A stretch of DNA of 64,000 nt from Anaerorudis cellulosivorans (GTDB lineage Bacteria > Bacteroidota > Bacteroidia > Bacteroidales > Dysgonomonadaceae). The notes under the pieces were generated by a model. The model ran no database searches. It was not told the origin of the DNA and saw nothing but the letters and a program-made list of their open reading frames with translations. Where the stretch lies: positions 140,594-204,593 of the forward strand of contig NZ_JAPCWE010000001.1 of NCBI RefSeq assembly GCF_025943985.1, written 5' to 3'. Position 1 is the stretch's first letter, and each line of letters begins with the position of its first letter. The translations under genes were made by a program, and so were the position numbers. Shown here one piece after another: positions 45,301 to 53,700 of this stretch.

Positions 45301-45608
45301 ATCACAACATCTATAGCCGTCCTCCCGTTCACCGAAATGCTTAAAGGTTTCATACCCACATAGGAGATTTCCAGCGTCGCATCTGTCGGAACATTGCTCA
45401 ACGTAAAAACCCCATTCATGTCGGTTACTGTTCCAATGGCTGTTCCTTTTACCCGAACAGTAACCCCGATAAGCGGCTCGCCCTTTGTATCTTTTACCGA
45501 ACCTCGAACGGTAAGTTCTTGAGCAAACATTGTTAGGGAAATCATCCATAGAAAAACGAATGCTATCCCTTTTGTCAAACTTAATGAAATCTTTTTTTTC
45601 ATTTTCAT
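42399..45608 (-). CDS. SusC-like TonB-linked outer-membrane transporter
   Basis: 1069-residue SusC/RagA family TonB-dependent transporter: Sec signal (to FAQE), carboxypeptidase-like domain (about 32-115), TonB-box region before the plug (EMLEEVVVVGFGTQKK), plug (about 125-240) and 22-strand barrel, ending VFSLGLNITL. It imports oligosaccharides with the SusD-like protein encoded 11 bp downstream. Its first 123 residues agree with those of the SusC at 47349 at about 77 per cent by direct count, while the rest diverges strongly, so the two pairs probably take up different products. AT-rich relative to neighbouring hydrolase genes. Confidence 0.96.
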   Translation of the reverse strand: MKMKKKISLSLTKGIAFVFLWMISLTMFAQELTVRGSVKDTKGEPLIGVTVRVKGTAIGTVTDMNGVFTLSNVPTDATLEISYVGMKPLSISVNGRTAIDVVMEEESEMLEEVVVVGFGTQKKVNLTGAVSTASSREIESRPVVNVTQALQGLVPGLNISSSNGSLESEPSINIRGVTTIGEGSTGDPLILIDGIEGDLNSLNPQDIESISVLKDAAASSIYGSRAPFGVILVTTKKGEPGKVTMSYNNNFRWGSPVLKPDMMDSYTFATYFNDASINAGWSPHFSSEHLQRIKDYQEGKITYSIIPNPSNPQYWADGYAYGNDNVDWYDAIYKSTTYGQEHNFSASGGISEKTTFYTSFNYLDQNGLMKLSKDFYDRYTASGKINSELTSWLRFGYNFRFSRENYQRPAAMTDDLYWDLARQGWPTLPLYDPNGYLYSSPSPALGLATGGKDKSITDNTYHQGFLIFEPIKNWITHIDLNYRITTAERHWDSQRTYNHDVNGNPYVYKSSSNVHEDYFNDNYFNVNAYTEYSFSLRETHNLKLMAGFQAENLDRTVFGVQRDGIIVPELPEVDLTTGLDYNGNPITPSVNGSRDSWSTAGYFARINYDYRNKYLAEINLRYDGTSRFREDQRWNLFPSFSLGWNMAQEDFWEALSPIISLFKFRVSYGELGNQNTTNWYPTYQIMPVHSNEGSWLQNGTRPNTAYVPALVSSTMGWEKVENWNIGIDFGLLRNRLTGSFDYYIRRTKDMIGPAQELPAVLGIDVPKTNNTDLKTYGFDLEIVWRDRLKNGLGYSAKLLLSDSQTEITKYPNPTNTLSKYLEGRKLGEIWGYETIGIAKTDSEIQEYLASLTKGGQNALGSDWKAGDIMYRDLNDDGKIDDGAYTLDDHGDLKVIGNNTPRYLFGIDLSADWKGFDFRAFFQGVLKRDYWQGSYYFWGVTDNKWWSCGLVPHVDYFRDEVSNHLDVNLDSYYPRPIFGTSKNQQVQTRYLQNASYIRLKNLQLGYTLPLTLTGKVNLSKVRIFVSGENLWTGTKIAEMFDPETISGGADENGNAYPLSKVFSLGLNITL

Positions 45609-45638
45609 AATTATTATTTTTTAAATGATAAATTTTTA

Positions 45639-47336
45639 TCAATATCCCGGATTTTGTTCCAGCACAGCATCCTTGTTCAGCTGAATTTCAGTTAAAGGAA
45701 GAGGAAGCAATACATTATAATTTTGAAAACCGGTAATAACTTTATTTTCTGGGGCATAAGGCACTTTATCTCCATTTTTTTCAATGCGCTCAGCGAGCAT
45801 ACCCGTACGCACCAATGTCATACGACGATTTTCTTCTCCAATCAATTCACGAGCACGTTCATCAAGAATAAAATCTAAGGTAATATCACTAGCATTAATT
45901 TTACCTAAATTAGGATTCGCGGTTTGCTGACGTGCTATTTTGAATGCCCTGTCTCTCAACTTGTTGATATCTTCAGCTGCTCCAGAAAGATTATTTTGAC
46001 GAAATCGAGCTTCAGCTCGCAGCAAATACGTTTCTCCAAATCGCATTACAGGCCAATCTTTTACAACGGCATATCCAAAATCGTCCGTTACATCATAAGC
46101 TCCCCATTTTGTCGTATGGGGGTACCAAACTTCAAGACTATCCGTTTCATACGGAATAGCACGATCTCCTGTCTTAACTGTAATGACGCTGACCGCTTTA
46201 GGGGATGATTTGTCAACTCTGAATCCTTTCGCATCAATACCGATCTCTGCACTCCAGTTCGGACGATTATAATAGGTATAACGACGAATATTATAATTAC
46301 TATTTCGTATGTCTCCTTTTTCATAAAGTCCATACTTCATAAAATTACTCAAACGAAGACGTCCGTTTCCTCTACCACCTAACGAATCGCAGTTAACCAT
46401 CCCATCCCATTTATGATAAGCCGGTTGCCATACTCGGCGATGTTGGGGATTATCGATAGTGCCCCCATTAACATTGCGATTATATTCCATTTCAAATGTC
46501 CAGATAGCTTCCGTGTTACCTTGCGAGCGACGTTGTTTCCCCCATTTAAACATATCGTGATAATAATCTCCGGCTTCACTTGTGTCCCCATATCGTTCAT
46601 CTATGAGAGCATACTTTTTACTTTCGATAATATCGGTCAAAACTTGTTCAGCCTTTGCAAGATAACTATTATCCCTCATCCCCATGCGCAAATAAGCCTC
46701 ACCTGCCAATTGACGAGCCATATCTTTATTGATACGACTTTCATTTGATGCTTTCCCAACTTCAGGAAGATTGGCGATCGCAAAAGTTAAATCCTCATCG
46801 ATCAATTGATCCACATCTGCAACTTTTTGCCGTGTGAAATCTGTACGAGGAACCGTTATCGCTTCAACAATCAACGGAACATCTCCCCATAACGTAACCA
46901 ATAAGTTATAGGCATAAGCCCTAAAAAATTTTGCCTCCGCAGTAGCGGATTTATTATTTTCCCCTACAGTAGAAATTATAATATTAGCATTATTAATGAA
47001 ATCGTAACACTTGCTCCATAAATATTGTACACCTGCATTTTCTGCGTTAAGATTAGCATATTGATAAAAAGGAACTTCAACTCCTTGAGTTGCACCCGCA
47101 GAAGCCACATCTGTCCCTATTTGCCAACAAGAAAGAAATCCTTGTTGACTGCTCCATCCCCACAGTTCGGCAAAGGTACGATGAAGCCCCATAATCTGTG
47201 CTTCAATGGTGGTCGCATCAGCATGACCAGGGACATAATAAGAATATACCCTTTCATCCAAAAAACTATCACCGCATGAAATTAAACCCATAGATAAAAT
47301 GAAAGTAATTATAGTATAGTATATGATTCTTTTCAT
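45639..47336 (-). CDS. SusD-like (RagB/SusD) nutrient-binding lipoprotein
   Basis: 565-residue SusD family lipoprotein (lipobox GLISC, Cys21), of more usual length than the 40378 paralogue. Typical segments are CGDSFLDERVYSY, AEAKFFRAYAYNLLVTLWGDVPLIVE, RQLAGEAYLRMG and FILDERARELIGEENRRMTLVRTG. It pairs with the SusC encoded 12 bp upstream (47349) and lies 30 bp before the second SusC gene. The two SusD proteins share little beyond family motifs, so they should bind different oligosaccharides from the same polymer. Confidence 0.95.
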   Translation of the reverse strand: MKRIIYYTIITFILSMGLISCGDSFLDERVYSYYVPGHADATTIEAQIMGLHRTFAELWGWSSQQGFLSCWQIGTDVASAGATQGVEVPFYQYANLNAENAGVQYLWSKCYDFINNANIIISTVGENNKSATAEAKFFRAYAYNLLVTLWGDVPLIVEAITVPRTDFTRQKVADVDQLIDEDLTFAIANLPEVGKASNESRINKDMARQLAGEAYLRMGMRDNSYLAKAEQVLTDIIESKKYALIDERYGDTSEAGDYYHDMFKWGKQRRSQGNTEAIWTFEMEYNRNVNGGTIDNPQHRRVWQPAYHKWDGMVNCDSLGGRGNGRLRLSNFMKYGLYEKGDIRNSNYNIRRYTYYNRPNWSAEIGIDAKGFRVDKSSPKAVSVITVKTGDRAIPYETDSLEVWYPHTTKWGAYDVTDDFGYAVVKDWPVMRFGETYLLRAEARFRQNNLSGAAEDINKLRDRAFKIARQQTANPNLGKINASDITLDFILDERARELIGEENRRMTLVRTGMLAERIEKNGDKVPYAPENKVITGFQNYNVLLPLPLTEIQLNKDAVLEQNPGY

Positions 47337-47348
47337 GATTCAATATTA

Positions 47349-50300
47349 TTAAAATGTAACATTAACTCCTAAAACATAACTCCGTACCACCGGATAATTT
47401 GTACTCCAGTCACCAGATCCTCTTGGATCGTAACGTGCTTCAGGATCCCAGCCAATCCAGTCGGTAAACGTATAAAGATTACGCCCGCTTAAATACAATT
47501 GTATTCCACTTATTCCTATATTTTTAATCACCACTGAAGGTAAATTATAACTCAACGTAATATCTTTTATACGTGTATAACTTGCATCACATGGAAAGCC
47601 ATACCCATGTCGATTAGAGGTATTGCTCAACGATCTCCACCTATTACTCTTGTTTTCAGGTGTCCAGAATCCTATCTCTGCAGGACCATTACGCCGTCCC
47701 ATTTCGTCAGAAGCTGTCCCAATAGTTGTATTGTTTCGCATTAAACCTTGAACAGTATTGATAAATATACTTAATGAAAAATCCTTATAGGAAAAAGTAT
47801 TAGTCAACCCCCCAATCCATTTTGGAGAAGTCTGTCCTAAAATGCTCCGATCGTTATCATCTATTTTTCCATCGGATTTCCCTTCCGGTCCACTTATATC
47901 GGCTAACTTCACATCTCCGGCTTGAGCTACTGGATCCCAATTCAAATGTTCACCTGCAGCAATTTCATCTTCTTGCCAAATTCCAACCATCGTATAATCA
48001 TAAATAACCCCTATAGGATGCCCAATAAACCAACGGTTACCAATATCATCTTTACCATCGCCATAAAGGTCAATAATTTTGTTTTTATTCCATGAAAAAA
48101 CAATCCCCATTGACCATGTAAAATCTTTGGTCACAATATTCTTCGAGTTGACTGTTACTTCAACACCTGTATTGGATGTTTTACCCATATTTGCCCAAAC
48201 ATTTTGATAACCGGTTATTTGAGGTAAACTGCGTTTCAAAAGCAAATCGGAAGTATTGGTCTTATAAAAATCAATAGTACCATTCACGCGATTATTCAAA
48301 AATCCAAAATCGATTCCTCCATTAAAACCTGTGGTAGTTTCCCACGACAAATCATTATTCCCCATAGAAGCCTGGGTTTTCAATGTTGTATGAGAAGCTT
48401 TACCCATCGCTAATGCAGAGGTTGACATTTTTGTCAAACTCTGATAAACGCCAATAGCTTCATTACCGGATTTACCATAAGAGAGTCGGATCTTCAAATT
48501 ATTCAATACATTTACCATCGGCTCCATGAATTTTTCCCTACTCATGTTCCATCCCAAAGCAACAGAAGGAAATATACCATATTTATTATTTATTCCAAAT
48601 ACCGAAGAGCCATCACGACGAACCGTGAACGTAAACAAATATCGGCTGTCATACGAGTAATTTATACGTCCCATTTGAGAAAGTGAAGTATAAAGGTCTG
48701 CATAAGAACCAACCTTATGCGTTGCTGCTGCTCCTAAATTACCCCATTCAAGATCATCATTTGGGAAAATACTGCCCTCTGAAGTACTTTCCTGATAATG
48801 CTTCCGACTGGCAGCATACAATCCTGTAAAATCAAAATGATGAACATCAAAATCTTTATTATACGTAAGAATATTTTCCAAAGTCCATGTTTGTGTTTCT
48901 CGATTAAAAATTTTACCCCACCCGGTCATATTGTAAACAGATTTCCCCTCGTATTCATTTGTTCTCCAGGGAATATACGTATAGCCGGCATTCAATTTAT
49001 ATTGCAAACCAGATAATGGGCTCCAGATATTTCCAAAATTTACTTCGCCATAGCCGTTTACACTGATATTGAACTGGCGACGTTCAGGATCAAGGGTCGT
49101 TGAAAGCAAGGGATTTGCCCAAAGCGTTTCCGAATACATGGGATAATGAGTAAGGGAACCATCCTCTTCATATACTCTTGCATAAGGACTCATGGCTTCC
49201 GCATTGAGTAAATTGGCTCGTCCTCCATCGCGATTATGAGAGACAATATAAGAATTGGTTCCAATCGTTAAATAGTCTGTTGGATTCATATCAATATTGG
49301 TACGAATAGAATATCTTTTGTAATTATATCCTTTCACGATACCCTTTTCATTCATAAAATCACCCGAAACATAATATTTTACATTCTCTCTCCCACCAGA
49401 TATACTTAAATTATGATCCTGAATATTTCCTGTTTGCGTCACCAAATCAATCCAATCAACGGTTTTCCCGTTGGCATAATTTTCGGCCTCATATTCATAT
49501 CGAATTGGCCCTCCCTGATATAAACTGGCACCTTGTATACGAGCATACTCGGCATAACGTTCCAATACTTGTTCGGGTGATCCCGGTTCCAACACATGAG
49601 CCATTCCTTCAACTCCTCCATAACCATTGTAACGAATTACCGGCTTTCCGGTTGAACCTCGTTTAGTCGTAATCAGAATAACGCCATTAGCACCATTTGT
49701 CCCATAAATAGCAGTTGCGGATGCGTCTTTCAATATTTCCATAGATTCAATATCGTTGGGATTAATATCATTTAACGAGCCATCAGTTTTACTCAATGGC
49801 ACTCCATCAACAACAATATAAGGTTCTGAAGAAGCATTAATAGAATTGCGTCCTCTGACCATCACGCTGGGAGCATCACCGGGAATAGAGGAAGACTGGG
49901 TAATATTAATACCTGCCGCTACACCTTGAATGGCTTGCAAAACATTAGTAACAGGCAGCTTTGAAAAACGATCTTTGGGAACTGAAGTTACAGATCCTGT
50001 TATATCCGATTTCTTCTGAGTTCCATAACCCACTACAACCACTTCTTCCAACATCTCGGTTTCTTCTTCCATTACCACATCTATTGCTGTCCTGCCATTC
50101 ACCGGTATGCGTTGCGTTTTCATTCCCACATAAGAAATTTCCAGCGTGGCATCTCTAGGAACATTAGATAAGGTAAAAACACCGTCCATATCGGTTATTG
50201 TCCCGATAGTAGTGCCTTCAATCCGAACAGTAACACCGATAAGCGGTTCGCCTTTCGTGTCCTTTACCGTCCCTTTTACGGTAATCTGCTGGGCAAACAT

Positions 50301-50378
50301 CGCAAGGGAGATTATCAATAGAAATGCCAATAATATCCCTTTTTCAAAACTAAATAAAGTCCTTTTCTTCATTTTCAT
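47349..50378 (-). CDS. SusC-like TonB-linked outer-membrane transporter
   Basis: 1009-residue SusC/RagA transporter and first gene of the nine-gene PUL operon. Sec signal (to FAQQ), carboxypeptidase-like domain (about 32-115), EMLEEVVVVGYGTQKK TonB-box region, plug with VTNVLQAIQGVAAGINI (about 130-240) and barrel ending YVLGVNVTF. The 390-bp spacer upstream, shared with the divergent hybrid regulator gene, should hold the induced promoter. The N-terminal module is very like that of the 42399 SusC, the barrel is not. Gap to the SusD gene is 12 bp. Confidence 0.96.
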   Translation of the reverse strand: MKMKKRTLFSFEKGILLAFLLIISLAMFAQQITVKGTVKDTKGEPLIGVTVRIEGTTIGTITDMDGVFTLSNVPRDATLEISYVGMKTQRIPVNGRTAIDVVMEEETEMLEEVVVVGYGTQKKSDITGSVTSVPKDRFSKLPVTNVLQAIQGVAAGINITQSSSIPGDAPSVMVRGRNSINASSEPYIVVDGVPLSKTDGSLNDINPNDIESMEILKDASATAIYGTNGANGVILITTKRGSTGKPVIRYNGYGGVEGMAHVLEPGSPEQVLERYAEYARIQGASLYQGGPIRYEYEAENYANGKTVDWIDLVTQTGNIQDHNLSISGGRENVKYYVSGDFMNEKGIVKGYNYKRYSIRTNIDMNPTDYLTIGTNSYIVSHNRDGGRANLLNAEAMSPYARVYEEDGSLTHYPMYSETLWANPLLSTTLDPERRQFNISVNGYGEVNFGNIWSPLSGLQYKLNAGYTYIPWRTNEYEGKSVYNMTGWGKIFNRETQTWTLENILTYNKDFDVHHFDFTGLYAASRKHYQESTSEGSIFPNDDLEWGNLGAAATHKVGSYADLYTSLSQMGRINYSYDSRYLFTFTVRRDGSSVFGINNKYGIFPSVALGWNMSREKFMEPMVNVLNNLKIRLSYGKSGNEAIGVYQSLTKMSTSALAMGKASHTTLKTQASMGNNDLSWETTTGFNGGIDFGFLNNRVNGTIDFYKTNTSDLLLKRSLPQITGYQNVWANMGKTSNTGVEVTVNSKNIVTKDFTWSMGIVFSWNKNKIIDLYGDGKDDIGNRWFIGHPIGVIYDYTMVGIWQEDEIAAGEHLNWDPVAQAGDVKLADISGPEGKSDGKIDDNDRSILGQTSPKWIGGLTNTFSYKDFSLSIFINTVQGLMRNNTTIGTASDEMGRRNGPAEIGFWTPENKSNRWRSLSNTSNRHGYGFPCDASYTRIKDITLSYNLPSVVIKNIGISGIQLYLSGRNLYTFTDWIGWDPEARYDPRGSGDWSTNYPVVRSYVLGVNVTF

Positions 50379-50768
50379 GTTTTTAAAATTAAATTTTTTG
50401 TTAAATAAAACCTTATACTAAATTTTTTCCCGGTTGAATTTCCTAAATTATCTGTATTTTACTTCATTTTTTCAACTATTTTTCATTACAACGCTCTACA
50501 TTTATACACATTTTACCCTATAGCTCCTTCCAATAGCTCCTTCCAACATTTGATACCTCCTTTCTTATATTAAAATATTGTAAAATTTCTCGCCTCCAAA
50601 ATTATATATTCATAATAAACTTTTACTCCATTTATCATTCAAAAAGGAAGAATTTAAGACAAGTTGTTCATTTTAAATAAAATAACAACTACACAAAATC
50701 ACGTTAAAAAAATGCATTACATTTCGTTATTCATACAAAAGTTACTATTTTTGAAAAAAGAGAATGAG
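50379..50768. other. 390-bp divergent control region of the PUL
   Basis: AT-rich spacer between the first SusC gene and the hybrid two-component gene. It holds a tandem 13-bp repeat (50521-50546), a minus-strand TAATTTTG (50604-50597) that could be the -7 element of the SusC operon, and a plus-strand TATTTTTG (50746-50753) only 15 bp before the regulator ATG. Neither promoter has a clear -33 partner. No small gene was seen. Confidence 0.55.
50521..50546. promoter_or_regulatory. Tandem 13-bp repeat, candidate hybrid-regulator operator
   Basis: TAGCTCCTTCCAA occurs twice, exactly and head to tail. It lies in the spacer controlling the main PUL operon. AraC-type output domains of hybrid two-component systems bind direct repeats, so this is a reasonable operator candidate; if the -7 box at 50597 is real the repeat would instead lie in the transcribed leader. 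Confidence 0.4.
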
Positions 50769-53700
50769 ATGAAGCATTATTTAAGATATCGATCGATAAA
50801 AAAATATAGTGCCGTTTTGCTACTCTTCCTTTGGCTGAAGGGAATAAATGCGATTGATGCAGCTACTCCAAAAGAACATACAACAACACAAGGACAGGTT
50901 GCACAAAGAGAACAAGCCGAACAAAAAAAACATGTCCCGTTAACGTTTAATCAGCTTTCCACTTCCGACGGACTGCCTACCAACGAAGTGCAGAAGGTAT
51001 ATCAAGATAAAGACGGATTCATTTGGTTCGCCACCCGATACGGACTATGCAAATATGACGGCTATCAAATCAGTGTCTATACGCGCCGACTAAACAACCC
51101 AAACTCCCTCTCAAACAACAACATTCTGTGTTTGGCCGAAGATCACGACCACCACTTGTGGATCGGCACGCAAGACGGGTTAAATGTTCTGAACAAAAAA
51201 ACGGGAGATATAAAAAGAGTACCTGTTCCCGGCATTCCCAATCCCGTTGTTTCATGCATTCTGGTAACCCGCGACGACGAAATATGGCTTGGACTCGATG
51301 AAGGATTGTTCAGGTATTCTCCCGAACAAAACGAATTTGTCTACCTCAACAGAAATAGCACCAACGGCGTACTCTCCGACAGTCCCGTCAAATCCCTCCT
51401 GGAAGACTCCTGCGGCGATATATGGATCGGTACATGGAACAGGGGTTTGTTCCGTTACGATTCCAAAAAACAAGTCTTTGTACCCTACCCGCAAATGAAC
51501 GAACGCAATTCTGCTCATGTAATCTATGAAGACAGTAGAAAAAATATCTGGATAGGAACATGGGACGCAGGTTTGCAATTGCTGAAAAATCCACGTGATC
51601 CTGAAAATGTTTCCTGGCAAACTTTCCGCAACAATCCTGCTGACAACTTCAGCCTTTCCGACAATATTGTTTACGATATTTGTGAAGATGTCAATACAGG
51701 CGCGTTGTGGATCGGTACCCGTAGTGGATTGAGTATTCTGGAATACGACCATCCTGAACGTTTCATCAATTACAAATCCACCCAATCGTTTTACCGCATT
51801 CCGAGTGACGAAATCAATTCCATCATCCGCGACCACGAAAACAACATCTGGATCGGTACCATCGGCGGCGGGGTATTCATCACCCATACCGAAAAAACGC
51901 CTTTCCATACTTTCACTGTCAACATCCCGCAAGTTCCCACATCGACGGTGCGTTCACTTTTGGTAGATCAAGATAACAATATTTGGATAGGAATAGGCAC
52001 TTACGGTCTGGTTTACTACAACCGTAAAAACGGTACGTATCGGCATCAGTCACAAATTCCCGAATTGAAAACCATGGGGTATGCTACTATTTACGATATT
52101 CTTCAACGAAAAAACGGCGAAATCCTGTTTGCTTCCTACGGCAATGGCCTTTACAGCTACCGCAAAGGCATGCCCTGTCGGCAATTCACTTACGCCAACA
52201 GCTCTTTTATCAAAGAAGACCGCATCATTTCGCTCTACGAAGACAGCCATGCCAATTGCTGGATAGGAACTCAAACCGGCGTAGGCGTTTTGTCGCCCGA
52301 CGGCAACGGATTCACCTTGAACGACCTGAGCGCGGGAAACCAAAACCTCTCCCAATGCTATGTGAAAGATATCCTCGAAGACCCGAATCATAATATCTGG
52401 CTGGCTACCATCAACTACGGGTTAATCCGGCTATCGGGAGATTTTGCCTCGATGCAGCACATCACCTGCAAAAATTACTGCTTCGAAAAGCAAAACATTT
52501 CAACCAACAGCGTGCTCTGCCTTCATCTCGATAAATCCAACCGCATTTGGGCAGGTACCGAAAACGGCGGACTGTTTCTGTATGATGAAAAAACGGATTC
52601 CTTTATCGAGAAAAATCCGCCCCACAACATCCTCGGCGACATGGTGGGAAGCATTGAAGAAGATCGCGAAGGCAATCTCTGGCTGGGAACCAACAAGGGA
52701 TTGATCAAACTCTCATTCAACCCTGAAGCCGAATTGGATTCTTTCCGCATCTATACCACCACCGATGGACTTCAAGACAATTTTTTCATTCCCAAATCTT
52801 CATTTAATCACGACGGCGAACTCTTTTTCGGCGGCTACAAAGGTTTTATCGGTTTCTCACCCGAACTCATAAAACATGCTGTGGTCGAAAGCCCTTTTTT
52901 TGTAACCGACATCAAAATATTCAATCGATCCGTTTCCGGTATGCAGGAAAAAGAAAGAAAAAAAATACTGGCACAAATTCCTCCCTACACAAAACGTCTC
53001 ATCATACCGCACAAATACAACAATTTCAGCATCGAGTTCGCTTCCTTGAGCTATCGCAATCCCGAACTCAGTCAATATGCCTATAAACTCGACGGATTCG
53101 ATAAAGAATGGCAATATACCGATTCGAAAAGGCATTTCGCCTACTACAACAACCTGTCACCCGGCAATTATACTTTCATGCTAAAAGCAACCTCACAAAA
53201 CGGTATCTGGAACAACGAAATCCAACAAATTTCCGTTGAGGTGCTTCCCCCTTTCTGGCTCACATGGTGGGCATTCACCCTTTACGTTGTGATCTCGCTC
53301 ACCATTGCCTACCTCATTTACCGAAACATCCGCAACCGCATCCAACTAAAAAACCAACTGCAACTGAAGCAAATGGAGCAGGAAAAAGCCGAAGAACTCA
53401 ATCAAACCAAACTGCAGTTTTTCACCAACATCACGCACGAATTCCTCACGCCATTGACCATTATTTCGGCATCGGTAGACGAATTGAAGATGACTACGCC
53501 CCGTTCCGACGACATTTTCACCGTTATCACACAAAACATCCACAGACTGATGCGGCTCTTTCAGCAAATACTGGAATTTCGTAAAGCCGAAAGCGGCAAT
53601 CTCCGCTTGCGTGTATCGTATGGTAATCTCTCGGATTTCGTAAGAACAAAAACCGAAAGCTTTCGCCCTTTAATCAAAAAGAAAAAAATACACCTCTCAT

